In this document: positions 19,775 to 28,617 of the stretch, piece by piece
Layout of the letters: the number at the start of each line of letters is the position of its first letter
Numbering within the stretch: the stretch's first letter is position 1
NCBI RefSeq assembly: GCF_031457455.1
Contig: NZ_JAVDWU010000009.1
Coordinates: 1 to 64,000 of the forward strand
Reading direction: 5' to 3'
DNA from: Hydrogenophaga palleronii_A
Lineage (GTDB): Bacteria > Pseudomonadota > Gammaproteobacteria > Burkholderiales > Burkholderiaceae_C
Length of the DNA: 64,000 bases
The notes under the pieces: generated by a model
The model's input: the letters and a program-made list of their open reading frames with translations, nothing else
Told to the model about the DNA's origin: nothing
The model's database searches: none
Program-made: the position numbers and the translations under genes

Positions 19775-20061
19775 ATCGCCGAGTCATGCACCAGGCTTGA
19801 CCGTCTCCGTTCGACCTGGCGCGACGGCAGGATCTGCTGATAGCGGCTCGAACAACAGCAACCTGCATTGCGCAAGACCCTCATTGCAGCACCGGGTCGA
19901 GGGGCACGCGGCCTAAACTTTGTCACCGTGCATCGCGCTGACGCCTCACTTCTTCCCACCGTTCTCCGCAGGGCGGCGTTGGGATGGGAAAGCAGCGATC
20001 AGGCGGCCAAGTTCTACGTGAGCCCAAGCGTCCTGGCCTGACCGGACGATCAAGACCCATC

Positions 20062-21387
20062 ATGTCCCATCCGCTGAACCACATCCAGACATCTTCCAAG
20101 CCGCCGGCCTCTGCGGAGGTTGTCGTGATCGGCGGCGGCATCATCGGAGCCTTTACCGCCTACTACTTGGCCAAGCGCGGGGTTTCTGTTGTCTTGGTCG
20201 AAAAGGGTCTCATCGGTGCCGAGCAGTCGAGTCGCAACTGGGGCTGGTGCCGCCAGCAGAACCGCGATGAGCGCGAGTTGCCCATGGCGACGAAGAGCTT
20301 GGCGCTGTGGGAGCAGTTCGGCGCCGATTCCGGGCAGGATACGGGCTTCAACCGCCACGGGCTGCTCTATCTGAGCGACGACGAAGCACAGCTTTCCACC
20401 TGGGCCAAATGGCGCGAGTTGGCGATCTCCACCGGCGTGACCACGCACATGCTGAGCGGCCGCGAAGCCTCGGAGCGCGGCCGTGCCACCGGTCGCGCAT
20501 GGAAGGGCGGCGTCTTCTCTCCCAGCGACGGCACGGCCGACCCGGCCAAGGCGGCGCCTGCGGTCGCGTCCGCGATCATGAAGCTCGGCGGCAGCGTCCA
20601 CCAGAACTGCGCCGCGCGTGGCATTGAGCTCGAAGGTGGCCGCGTCAGCGGTGTCGTGACCGAAGCCGGAACCATCAAAACCCGTATCGCGGTCATGGCA
20701 GGCGGTGCCTGGGCGTCATCGTTCTGCCACCAGCTCGGCGTGCGGTTTCCACTGGCCACGGTGCGCCAGTCCATGGTGCGTGTGTCGCCTGTGGCACAAA
20801 GCCTGCCCGACGCGTTGGCCGGCCCCAACGTCGCCATCACTCGGCGCCCGGACGGTCATTACGTGCTGGCCATCAGCGGCCGGGGGCGGGTGGACCCGAC
20901 GCCGCAGCTCATCCGCTTCGCCCCACAGTTCGTGCCCATGTTCGCCAAGCGCTGGCGCAACGTGTTTCCCGGCGGGCTGGAAGGCATGCGCTGGGGTCAT
21001 GAAACCCGCGCCCGCTGGAAGCTGGACGCACCCACGCCCATGGAACGGGCGCGCATCCTCGACCCCCGGCCCGACCCCGCAGGCGTGCGCGAAACCCACC
21101 GCCGTGCCATCGATTTGATGCCCGCGCTTCGTGAAGCCCGCATTTCGAACACCTGGGCAGGCTACATCGACAGCACGCCCGACGGCGTGCCCGGCATCGG
21201 GGAAATACCGCAAGTGCCCGGTTTCATCCTGGCCGCAGGCTTCTCGGGCCATGGTTTCGGCATCGGTCCGGGCGCAGGCCATCTGATCGCCGACCTGGTC
21301 ACCGGCGCTCAACCCATTTTCGATCCGGAACCCTTCCGGCCGGAACGGTTCAGCGCTTCGGCATGGGGCAAGGTTGCTGACTTCTAA
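20062..21387 (+). CDS. FAD-dependent amine/D-amino-acid oxidoreductase (DAO family)
   Basis: 441 residues: N-terminal dinucleotide fold GGGIIGAFTAYYLA, the DAO-family sequence SSRNWGWCRQQNRDERE beside the flavin, and the C-terminal flavin-contacting block GYIDSTPDGVPGIG followed by GFSGHGFGIGPGAG. Relatives are gamma-glutamylputrescine oxidase, sarcosine oxidase and DadA-type dehydrogenases. ATG 20062 is chosen because an earlier in-frame ATG (19984) would add 26 low-complexity residues. It stands alone on plus, convergent with the 12-gene operon, whose own subunit at 28618 belongs to the same family. Substrate unknown. Confidence 0.85.
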   Translation: MSHPLNHIQTSSKPPASAEVVVIGGGIIGAFTAYYLAKRGVSVVLVEKGLIGAEQSSRNWGWCRQQNRDERELPMATKSLALWEQFGADSGQDTGFNRHGLLYLSDDEAQLSTWAKWRELAISTGVTTHMLSGREASERGRATGRAWKGGVFSPSDGTADPAKAAPAVASAIMKLGGSVHQNCAARGIELEGGRVSGVVTEAGTIKTRIAVMAGGAWASSFCHQLGVRFPLATVRQSMVRVSPVAQSLPDALAGPNVAITRRPDGHYVLAISGRGRVDPTPQLIRFAPQFVPMFAKRWRNVFPGGLEGMRWGHETRARWKLDAPTPMERARILDPRPDPAGVRETHRRAIDLMPALREARISNTWAGYIDSTPDGVPGIGEIPQVPGFILAAGFSGHGFGIGPGAGHLIADLVTGAQPIFDPEPFRPERFSASAWGKVADF

Positions 21388-21458
21388 CTGCCAGAGTTCG
21401 CCCCCAAGACTGTCAGGGTTTCGGGCGGCGGATTCGGGATCGCGCAAGCACGGGCTGC

Positions 21459-22445
21459 TCAACCACCGGCATAGACCTCGGCCAGGTCGCACAGGTCCCA
21501 GTTCCCACCGGTCAGCACCACACAGACTTTTTCGTCTGGCTTGAGCGTCACACTGCCGGCGAGCAGGGCGCCGATGCCGATGGACGCTGCCGGCTCGGCA
21601 ATCAGCTTCGCATCCCTGGCCAGCGTGCGCATGCCCGCGATGATGTGTTCGTCCTCGACGAGGATGATCTCGTCCACGTATTTTTCGATGATGGGGTAGG
21701 GGTTCTGCCCCGGCACACTGATGCGCAAACCGTCGGCAATGGTGTTCTTCAGCGGCAGTGAGGTGCGTTCCCCGTTGATGCGGCTTTGAAAGTACTTGGG
21801 CGTCAGGGCGGGTTCGGCGCCAACCACGCGCACCGAGGGGTTGCTTTCCTTGATGGCGGTGGCGATGCCGGAGATGAGGCCGCCGCCGCCCATGGGAATG
21901 ATGACCGTGTCCACATCGGCCAGGTCTTCCAGTATTTCAAGGCCGATGGTGCCCTGGCCGGCCATGACCAGCGGGTCCTCGAAGGCGTGCACCACCGCGT
22001 AGTGGTGTTCTGCGGCGATCTCGTACACCCGTTTCCAGCGGGCGGCGGTGTCGCCGTCGAACAGCACCACTTCTGCGCCCAGCGCCTGGGTGTTCGCGAT
22101 CTTGATCTTGGGTGTGGTCACGGGCACGACCAGCACCGCCTTCACGCCCAGCATCCGGGCGGCGTAGGCCAGCCCCTGCGCATGGTTGCCTGAAGAGGTG
22201 GCGATGATGCCGTTGGCAATCGCTTCCTTGGGGAGCGACATCGACTTGTTCAACGCGCCCCGGATCTTGAAGGCGCCGGTGATCTGCAGGGTCTCGGGTT
22301 TCAGATACAGCTGACAGCCCACGCTGGGCTCGATCTTTTCTGCACGCAACAAGGGCGTGTGCCGGATGAGGGGTTTGAGCCGTTCGCGGGCCTGGTGGAT
22401 GTCCTGAAGGGTAGGGTGTTCGAGCATGGTCATGGTCAAGGTCAT
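21459..22445 (-). CDS. Threonine-dehydratase-like PLP enzyme (EutB/BhcB type)
   Basis: Fold type II PLP enzyme of 328 residues without the regulatory ACT domain of biosynthetic IlvA. The Schiff-base lysine sits in ITGAFKIRGA, the asparagine loop is SSGNHAQG and the phosphate-binding loop is MGGGGLISG. It is the last gene of the operon and overlaps the imine-reductase-type gene by 4 bp (ATGA). Such pairs occur as EutB-EutC in hydroxyectoine breakdown and as BhcB-BhcD in the beta-hydroxyaspartate cycle, where the dehydratase makes an imine that the partner reduces. I infer dehydration of a beta-hydroxy amino acid; simple threonine deamination is the alternative. Confidence 0.87.
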   Translation of the reverse strand: MTLTMTMLEHPTLQDIHQARERLKPLIRHTPLLRAEKIEPSVGCQLYLKPETLQITGAFKIRGALNKSMSLPKEAIANGIIATSSGNHAQGLAYAARMLGVKAVLVVPVTTPKIKIANTQALGAEVVLFDGDTAARWKRVYEIAAEHHYAVVHAFEDPLVMAGQGTIGLEILEDLADVDTVIIPMGGGGLISGIATAIKESNPSVRVVGAEPALTPKYFQSRINGERTSLPLKNTIADGLRISVPGQNPYPIIEKYVDEIILVEDEHIIAGMRTLARDAKLIAEPAASIGIGALLAGSVTLKPDEKVCVVLTGGNWDLCDLAEVYAGG

Positions 22446-23431
22446 GGAATGAACTCAAAGGTGGTGCCAGTCTGGCTGGCGATGGCATTGCGGTAGATCT
22501 TGTCAGCCGTGGTGTTGTCCTGGATGGCCATGCCCGTGGAGTCGAAGATGGTGATCTCGTCATCGGTCTCGCGTCCCGGCTTTTTGCCCAGCAGGATTTC
22601 GCCGAGCTCCGCATGGATGTCGGCCCGGGTGATGATGTTCTGGTTCAGCGGGTGCCAGGTCTCGCCCTTTTCGATGCACTGCGCGATCGAGTCGTTGACG
22701 ATCTTGGCGTTGCGGAAGATCTCCGGTTCAAGTTCCTGCTTGCCATAGGTGTCCGTGCCCATGGCGACGATGTGCGTGCCGGGCTGGATCCAGGCGGCTT
22801 CCACCAGCGAGCCTTTGCCACGTGTGGTGGTGATCAGGATGTCGGCCTGTTCAACCGCCTCCCGCATCGAGCGGGCCATCACCACCGGAATGTCGAACTC
22901 GCGTTCGATGTCTGCCTTGAAGCGGGCGAGGTTTTCGGGGTGGTGGTCCCAGGCGTGGATTTCTTCGATCTTCATCACCTCCCGAATGGCCCGAATCTGC
23001 ATGCGGGCCTGGTTGCCGGTGCCGATGGAGGTGATCTTCCGGGCGTTCTGCCGGGCCAGCACCTTGACCGACACGGCGCCCGCGGCACCGGTGCGCAGGC
23101 CGGTGAGCAGACTGCCGTCCATCACGCAGATGAGCGCGCAGCTGCGCGCGTCGAACAGCAGCACGGTGCCCATGCCGCTGGGCACGCCGTGGTCAGCGGG
23201 GTTGTTGGGAAAGCCGCCGGACGAGGCCTTCATCGAGATGATGTCGTTGGCGCTGCTGTGGCTGATCTTGAAGTCGATCTCGCCGCTGGGCGGCAGGTGG
23301 ATGCAGGTGTAGGGGGGCTGGTTCACCTGGCCGCTGTTGAAGGCCTTGTAGGCCTCCTCCACCGTTCCAATGACTTCCTTCATGCAGATCAGTCGGCCGA
23401 CCTGCTCCTTGTTGAGCAACAGTGTTTTCAT
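22442..23431 (-). CDS. Ornithine cyclodeaminase/mu-crystallin family imine reductase (EutC/BhcD type)
   Basis: 329 residues with the NAD(P)-binding loop SIGTGNQARMQ and the family block AMGTDTYGKQELEPEIF followed by the conserved C-terminal ITIFDSTGMAIQD. The family contains ornithine cyclodeaminase, ketimine reductases, EutC and iminosuccinate reductase BhcD. Coupled by ATGA overlap to the dehydratase gene and 17 bp after the hydroxyacid dehydrogenase gene. Together with the dehydratase it would convert a beta-hydroxy amino acid to an unhydroxylated amino acid through an imine; substrate not determined. Confidence 0.86.
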   Translation of the reverse strand: MKTLLLNKEQVGRLICMKEVIGTVEEAYKAFNSGQVNQPPYTCIHLPPSGEIDFKISHSSANDIISMKASSGGFPNNPADHGVPSGMGTVLLFDARSCALICVMDGSLLTGLRTGAAGAVSVKVLARQNARKITSIGTGNQARMQIRAIREVMKIEEIHAWDHHPENLARFKADIEREFDIPVVMARSMREAVEQADILITTTRGKGSLVEAAWIQPGTHIVAMGTDTYGKQELEPEIFRNAKIVNDSIAQCIEKGETWHPLNQNIITRADIHAELGEILLGKKPGRETDDEITIFDSTGMAIQDNTTADKIYRNAIASQTGTTFEFIP

Positions 23432-23448
23432 GGCTGTGGATGGATGTT

Positions 23449-24384
23449 TCAGTAACCCCGCGCGCGGTCGACCAGTCCGGTCATCGGCAGGCCTTGTTGA
23501 TGCCGGCGCAGGTTGTGAATGAGCGCATCGACCGCGGTTTCCGGCTGCGTCATGCTGGCGATGTGGGGCGTGAGCGCGATCTGAGGATGGGTCCAGAACG
23601 GATGCCGCGGCGGCAGCGGCTCAGGTTCGCACACGTCCAGCACGGCGCGGGAGAGCTGGCCTTCGTCCAGTGACCGCAGCAGATCGTCCTGCACCAGGTG
23701 CGCGCCTCTGCCCACGTTGACCAGCGCGGCGCCACAGGGCAACTGATCGAAAAGGGTCTTGCAGAGAACGCCGCGCGTGTTGTCGGTCAGCGGCAGCAGG
23801 CAGATCAGGATGTCGGTGCGGGCCAGGAACGCCTGCAAGCCATCGGCGCCCGCATGGCATTCGATGCCGTCGATTTGCTGTGGCGAACGGCTCCAGCCCG
23901 CGCAGGCAAACCCGAAGCCGTGCAGCTTGTCGAGCACGGCGCGCCCCAGCACACCCAGGCCCAGCACGCCCACGCGCCGCGACGAGGCGGGATACACGCG
24001 ATGGGTCTGCCAGCGGCCTTCTTGCTGTTGTTGCCGGTAGGTGTGCCAGTCTCGATGCAGGGACAGCACGGCCAGCGTCACGTACTCGACCATGCCGTTG
24101 ACGATGCCGGACTCGACCATGCGCACCACCGGCAGTGTTTCGGGAATGACCGAGAAGTCGAACTGGTCGACCCCGGCGCCGGTGGAGAAGAGCACCTCCA
24201 GGTTCGGGAACCGGGTGGCCAGGTCGGCGGGGGGTTCCCAGGCGGCGAGGTAGCGCACCTCGTGCGGGTCCGGCACGTCGGGCCAGATGCGAAACGGCAG
24301 CTCCGGCAGCTGCTGGGAAAACCGCTGGGCCCACACCGCGCCGCGGACGGGGTCGGACTTGTAGAGAAAGCTCATGGTGTTCAC
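23449..24384 (-). CDS. D-2-hydroxyacid dehydrogenase (GhrA-like glyoxylate/hydroxypyruvate reductase)
   Basis: 311 residues. It has the NAD(P) loop GVLGLGVLGRAV, the NVGRGAHLVQDDLL segment carrying the catalytic arginine, DVCEPEPLP, and the catalytic histidine in TPHIASMTQP, the pattern of the GhrA subgroup. Likely reduces glyoxylate, hydroxypyruvate or another 2-keto acid. The GTG start (24384) shares one base with the TAG stop of the bicupin upstream; an ATG at 24375 is an alternative. Neither has a clear ribosome-binding site, so coupling is likely. Confidence 0.86.
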   Translation of the reverse strand: MNTMSFLYKSDPVRGAVWAQRFSQQLPELPFRIWPDVPDPHEVRYLAAWEPPADLATRFPNLEVLFSTGAGVDQFDFSVIPETLPVVRMVESGIVNGMVEYVTLAVLSLHRDWHTYRQQQQEGRWQTHRVYPASSRRVGVLGLGVLGRAVLDKLHGFGFACAGWSRSPQQIDGIECHAGADGLQAFLARTDILICLLPLTDNTRGVLCKTLFDQLPCGAALVNVGRGAHLVQDDLLRSLDEGQLSRAVLDVCEPEPLPPRHPFWTHPQIALTPHIASMTQPETAVDALIHNLRRHQQGLPMTGLVDRARGY

Positions 24385-25145
24385 TAGGGTTGGTAGATCA
24401 CATACACCTTGGCCACGTGTTCGCGGCTCTCCCAGGTACAGCGGGCACCCCTTTCGATCAGGAAGATGTCGCCCTTCGAAAAGGTGCGGCGGCGGCCGGT
24501 TTCGTCGACGAAATCCACACAGCCTTGCAGCAGGTGCATCAGCTCAAAGTGCTTGTAGAACAGCGGGCGGCGCTCATACGGCGTCGAGTCCCAGGTGCCG
24601 CACTTGAACAGGCCATCGGCGCTGGTGTAGTCGGTGTGGTTGCGGCAGGACGGGAGCGGTGTGGTCAGCAGATCCAGGGGCGGCGGGCCCGAGGGTTTGA
24701 GCTCAGGTGCTTCCTGCAGTCGCAGGATTCGGCCGCTACCCGTCTGGCTGCGGTTGTAGCGGGTGAAGATGAGCGAAACAGAACCCAGTGCCGTCCAGGA
24801 GAAGCTGGCACCGCGCGGGATCAGCGCAGCCTGGCCTGGCCCGAACGTCAGCTCGGTATCTGCCTGGATGAGGGTCAGCTGGCCATCATGGACGATGACA
24901 CACTCGTCAGCCGGCTGGAACGAGACCATGCCCTGACCGGACTTCAGTTCGATCACGCCAGCGGTCACAGCACCTGCAGGCCAGGCCAGAACGCGTCGGC
25001 ACGACAGGAAGCGGTCGTCACCGGAGTGGGCTTCGACAGGTATGCCCTGGTGCCGGTCGCGTGCGAAGGATCGCATGTCCACGAAGGTGGGGCGGGGGAA
25101 CGACAACACCTCGAAGGCTTCGCATTCTTGCAGCAGGGTGGTCAT
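24384..25145 (-). CDS. Bicupin of the cupin_3/DUF861 family (copy 1)
   Basis: 253 residues folding as two cupin barrels. The C-terminal half (LMHLLQGCVDFVDETGRRRTFSKG and the W-E-S-R-E-H-V-A-K-V-Y-V end) is typical of DUF861 cupins, a family that includes (S)-ureidoglycine aminohydrolase. It is a clear paralogue of the gene at 27832: the sequences align over their whole length, with identical blocks such as CGTWDSTPY and the ending VAKVYVIYxP. The two copies flank the racemase, decarboxylase and kinase genes. Metal ligands are hard to assign; function unknown. Confidence 0.8.
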   Translation of the reverse strand: MTTLLQECEAFEVLSFPRPTFVDMRSFARDRHQGIPVEAHSGDDRFLSCRRVLAWPAGAVTAGVIELKSGQGMVSFQPADECVIVHDGQLTLIQADTELTFGPGQAALIPRGASFSWTALGSVSLIFTRYNRSQTGSGRILRLQEAPELKPSGPPPLDLLTTPLPSCRNHTDYTSADGLFKCGTWDSTPYERRPLFYKHFELMHLLQGCVDFVDETGRRRTFSKGDIFLIERGARCTWESREHVAKVYVIYQP

Positions 25146-25180
25146 GGTTTGCCCGGATGGATGGGGTGGATGGAAGGGGC

Positions 25181-25858
25181 TCAGGCGGCCTGGGCCACCG
25201 GCTTCCCGGCACTGAGTCGGGCGATTTCCTGCATCAGCAATGGCGGGCTGGCCAATACGGGGCAGGTCAGTGTTGCGGCCAGCGGGTCGCGCAGATGCGC
25301 CAGCGAGGCCTGGGCCAGGACCAGAACATCCACCTCACGGGACAACTCTGCAGCAGCCTCCTGAAGAATGGCGTCGTGCCGCGCACGGTCACCCGCCATC
25401 AGCGCCTGGTAGGCCTCGGGCCGCAGCACCGTCTGGATGCTGATTTCCCGGGCTTGCTCTGCCGCATGTGCGCGCAGCAGCGCGCTGCTGGGCTCCACCG
25501 TGCTGCTGGCCGTGCACAGCAGGCCAATGCGGGGGCCGTTGCGCACGGCCTGCGCCATCATGGGGTCGTCGATTTTCAGGAGGGGTTGCTGCACGAGGCG
25601 TCGTGCGATATCAACCGCCGGAGACGTCGATGAACAGGTGACCACGATCAGATCGGGCTGCGCTTGGGCCGCTAGAACGATCTGGTCCACCACGCGCCGG
25701 TACACCAACGGCTGCGCCGTTCCGCGCAACAGGTCTTGCAACAGGCTCTCGTTGAGGATGTGGAAGCAGTCGGCGGTGGGCACTTCAGCGCGTGCGCGTG
25801 CGCGAAAGTCATCGACCAGGAAGCCGACTGTGTGGACAAAGGCGATGCGTTGGGTCAC
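25181..25858 (-). CDS. Asp/Glu racemase-fold protein (EutA/hydantoin racemase-like)
   Basis: 225 residues of the aspartate/glutamate racemase superfamily. Two cysteine-centred segments correspond to the usual acid-base pair: VTCSSTSPAVD and LLCTASSTVEP; the second half of the usual catalytic motif near VLAQASLAHL lacks a cysteine, so true racemase activity is uncertain. GTG 25858 is preferred as start because AGGAG lies 8 bases upstream; a TTG at 25864 is too close to it. In hydroxyectoine operons, EutA of this superfamily works with EutB and EutC, whose homologues are in this operon. Confidence 0.75.
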   Translation of the reverse strand: MTQRIAFVHTVGFLVDDFRARARAEVPTADCFHILNESLLQDLLRGTAQPLVYRRVVDQIVLAAQAQPDLIVVTCSSTSPAVDIARRLVQQPLLKIDDPMMAQAVRNGPRIGLLCTASSTVEPSSALLRAHAAEQAREISIQTVLRPEAYQALMAGDRARHDAILQEAAAELSREVDVLVLAQASLAHLRDPLAATLTCPVLASPPLLMQEIARLSAGKPVAQAA

Positions 25859-25883
25859 TGGCAATGCTCCTGCTGGGCGTGTT

Positions 25884-26546
25884 CTAGATGTCGAGCTGAA
25901 AGGCGGCTGCCAGCTCTTCGATTTGCGCGGCGTTCAAAGGGCTGGTGGGCGCATTGCGCAGCAGCAGGAAGAGCTTGGCCGTTTCTTCCAGCTCCTCGGT
26001 CGCGTAGACAGCGGCCTCCAGTGAGGCACCGGACACCACCGGCCCATGGTTGGCCAGCAACACAGCGCCATGCTTGCGTGCACGGCCACGAATCGCCTCG
26101 GCCAGCGAGGGATCGCCGGGACGGTGGTAGGGAATCAGTGGCAGGCGGCCGATCTTCATGACGAAGTAAGGCGTCAAGGGAGGGAGGCAGTCGTCGTGGT
26201 TCAGGCCGCACATGCACGATACGGCGGCCGAATGCGAGGCATGCAGGTGCACGATGGCTCCCGCGCCCGCACGTTCTTCGTACATCGCACGGTGCAGGAA
26301 GGCTTCCTTGGAGGGTGCATCGCCGCTGAGGTGGCGGCCGTTCCAGTCGAGCTTGGCCAAGCGCGCCGGATCGAGACGACCAAGGCAGGCATTGGTCGGC
26401 GTCAGCAACCAGCCGTCGTCCAGGCGCACGCTGATGTTGCCGCTGCTGCCGGCGGACAAACCGCGGTCAAACAGAGATCGGCCCAATTCAACCAGCTCTT
26501 CGCGCAACCTGGCTTCATCGCGCCCGGTGGAAATCATCGCGCTCAT
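25884..26546 (-). CDS. Class II aldolase-family decarboxylase (OtnC-like)
   Basis: 220 residues with an intact class II aldolase metal site: GSSGNISVRL, the catalytic Glu in PSKEAFLH, the HLH pair in VHLHASHS and NHG in LANHGPVV. Its ATG overlaps the stop of the sugar-acid kinase gene (ATGA), the arrangement of 3-oxo-tetronate kinase OtnK and 3-oxo-tetronate 4-phosphate decarboxylase OtnC, which make dihydroxyacetone phosphate from C4 acid sugars. No OtnI isomerase or threonate/erythronate dehydrogenase gene is present, so the upstream steps may differ. Confidence 0.83.
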   Translation of the reverse strand: MSAMISTGRDEARLREELVELGRSLFDRGLSAGSSGNISVRLDDGWLLTPTNACLGRLDPARLAKLDWNGRHLSGDAPSKEAFLHRAMYEERAGAGAIVHLHASHSAAVSCMCGLNHDDCLPPLTPYFVMKIGRLPLIPYHRPGDPSLAEAIRGRARKHGAVLLANHGPVVSGASLEAAVYATEELEETAKLFLLLRNAPTSPLNAAQIEELAAAFQLDI

Positions 26547-27817
26547 GGCAGTGTGCTCCAGGCCTTGAGGAAGAAATCCGCGCTGCCGAAGTTGCCGGAT
26601 TTGAGCGCGAGCGCCAGCGGCTGCGTACCGTCGTCGTGCAGGGTGCTGGTCCACGGCACGCCCGGGTCGATCTCCGGACCAATGCGCAGGCCCATCACGC
26701 CCAGCGCTTTGACCACTGCGCCCGACGTTTCACCGCCGGCCACGATCATCTGGCCAACGCCGGCCTGCACGAGGCCCCGCGCAATCATGGACAGTGTTTG
26801 CTCCACAAGTTGGCTGGCTTGTTCCACGCCCAGTTCGCCTTGCACCTGCCGCACCGCGTCGGGCGTGGCCGTGGCATAGATCAGGATGGGTTGTTGCGCC
26901 ATGCGGCTACCGGCCCATTCGAGCGCGGCTGACACCAGATCCTCGCCGCGTGCCAACCGCAGCGGGTCAATACTGAAAGCCGGGTGGGACGCACGCATCA
27001 CCTCCACTTGCTTTTGCGTGGCCACCGAACAGCTGCCCGAAATCACGGCTCGCAGGCCGCCGGTCTTCGGCAATGCATCTGCCACGGCATTCGATGCCAG
27101 CAGGCCGCTGCGGCGAAAGTTCTGCGGCAAGCCGAGCGCGATGCCGGAGCCGCCGGTCACCAGCGGCAGATCGGCACAGGCCGCGCCGATCGCGTCGAGG
27201 TCCGCATTGGACAGCGCATCGACGATGGCCAAGCCGTGACCCAGCTGGCGCAACGCGGTGAAGCGCTCGCGGATCGCCGCATGACCCCTGCTCACCGTCG
27301 CGTAATCGACGAGGCCGACCTTGCGCTGCGCCTGCTGCTGCAGCACGCGCACCAGGTTCGCATCGGTCATCGGCGTCAGCGGATGGTTGCGCATGCCGGA
27401 CTCGGAGAGCAGCCCATCGCCGACGAAAAGATGCCCCTTGTAGAGGGTGCGTCCGTTGGCGGGAAAGGCCGGACAGGCGATGGTGAAGTCCGTGTCCAGC
27501 GCCTGCATCAAGGCTTCGGCAACGGGGCCGATGTTGCCGCACGGCGTCGAATCGAAGGTCGAGCAGTACTTGAAATAGAACTGGCGGCAGCCTGCCTGCT
27601 GCAACCAGCGGAACGCAGCGAGCGATTCCGCCACCGCGTCCTCGGCCGGGCTGGTGCGCGATTTCAGCGCAATCACCACCGCATCGGCATCGTCTGGCGG
27701 CGGCCCGTCCGGGACGCCGATCAGCTGGACGGTGCGCATGCCAGTCTTGACCAGCATGCCGGCGAGGTCCGTGCCGCCGGTGAAGTCGTCTGCAATGCAT
27801 CCCAGCAGTGCGGCCAT
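26543..27817 (-). CDS. Four-carbon acid sugar kinase (OtnK-like, DUF1537)
   Basis: ATP-dependent kinase for C4 sugar acids, 424 residues, usual length. It shows the N-terminal domain motif IADDFTGGTDLAGM, YFKYCSTFDSTPCGNIGP in the substrate site and the C-terminal nucleotide domain with AGGETSGAVVKALG. The ATG at 27817 is set by AAAGGA 8 bases upstream and by the family start MxxLLGCIADD. It is coupled to the OtnC-like gene and lies 14 bp from the bicupin gene upstream. Product is probably a 4-phospho-3-oxo acid for the next enzyme. Confidence 0.88.
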   Translation of the reverse strand: MAALLGCIADDFTGGTDLAGMLVKTGMRTVQLIGVPDGPPPDDADAVVIALKSRTSPAEDAVAESLAAFRWLQQAGCRQFYFKYCSTFDSTPCGNIGPVAEALMQALDTDFTIACPAFPANGRTLYKGHLFVGDGLLSESGMRNHPLTPMTDANLVRVLQQQAQRKVGLVDYATVSRGHAAIRERFTALRQLGHGLAIVDALSNADLDAIGAACADLPLVTGGSGIALGLPQNFRRSGLLASNAVADALPKTGGLRAVISGSCSVATQKQVEVMRASHPAFSIDPLRLARGEDLVSAALEWAGSRMAQQPILIYATATPDAVRQVQGELGVEQASQLVEQTLSMIARGLVQAGVGQMIVAGGETSGAVVKALGVMGLRIGPEIDPGVPWTSTLHDDGTQPLALALKSGNFGSADFFLKAWSTLP

Positions 27818-27831
27818 TGCTTCGGTCCTTT

Positions 27832-28587
27832 TTAGGCTGGGCGGTAGATCACATACACCTTCGCCACATTCACCAGGCTTTCCCAAGTGCACGAGGCCTT
27901 CTGCTCGATGAGGAAGATGTCGCCCTTGGAGAAGGTGCCGCTGCGGCCCGCTTCGTCGACGAAGGTCACCGTGCCTTCCAGCAGGTGCATCAGTTCCATG
28001 TGGCGGAAGTACAGCGCGCGGCGGGTATAGGGCGTCGAGTCCCAGGTGCCGCAGGTGAATTCACCGTCCGCAGTCTTGTAGTCGGTGTAGTTGCGGCAAA
28101 CCGGCTTCGGCGTGAGCAGCAGATCGGCCGCCGGTCCGCCCGCAGACGGCCCCATCTCCGGGCTCTCCTTGATCGGCACGATGGCGCCGTCGCCCGGTTG
28201 GCTCTTGTTGTAGCGGACGAAGATCAGCGACACGGGGCCTTCTGCGGACCAGGTGAATGCCGCACCCTGTTGGATCATGGCGCTTTGCTTGGCCCTCAGC
28301 GTCAGAGTGGTCCCCTGCTGCGTCAGGGTCAGGCTGCCTTCGTTGACGATGATGAACTCATCCGCCGGGAGGGAATGCACAGAGCCGCTGCCCGCGTCGA
28401 GTGTGATGACGCCTGCTGTCACGGGGCTCGGCTCCCAATCCAGGACGCGGCGGCTGGACAGGAATCTGTCCGCTCCCGCCGACGTTGGCACTGCGATGCC
28501 CTGGCTCTTGTCCTGCGCAAATGCGCGCATATCGACAAAGGACCGCACGGTATCCAAGACGGCTTCTGCTTGCTGCAAATTCAACAT
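27832..28587 (-). CDS. Bicupin of the cupin_3/DUF861 family (copy 2)
   Basis: 251 residues, full-length paralogue of the bicupin at 24384, with two cupin barrels and the DUF861 C-terminal signature (LMHLLEGTVTFVDEAGRSG, FSKGDIFLIE). An AAGGGA ribosome-binding site lies 6 bases before the ATG. It sits between the flavin dehydrogenase subunits and the kinase gene. Having two non-identical copies in one operon suggests either two substrates or a hetero-oligomer. Activity unknown. Confidence 0.8.
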   Translation of the reverse strand: MLNLQQAEAVLDTVRSFVDMRAFAQDKSQGIAVPTSAGADRFLSSRRVLDWEPSPVTAGVITLDAGSGSVHSLPADEFIIVNEGSLTLTQQGTTLTLRAKQSAMIQQGAAFTWSAEGPVSLIFVRYNKSQPGDGAIVPIKESPEMGPSAGGPAADLLLTPKPVCRNYTDYKTADGEFTCGTWDSTPYTRRALYFRHMELMHLLEGTVTFVDEAGRSGTFSKGDIFLIEQKASCTWESLVNVAKVYVIYRPA

Positions 28588-28617
28588 GGGTATTCCCTTG
28601 ATTCAGATTGGTAGGAG

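Noticed and set aside
21459..25858. Complete hydroxyectoine degradation (eut) operon
   Set aside because: EutD and EutE homologues, ectoine transporter and EnuR-type regulator are missing, so only the EutABC-like subset is claimed.
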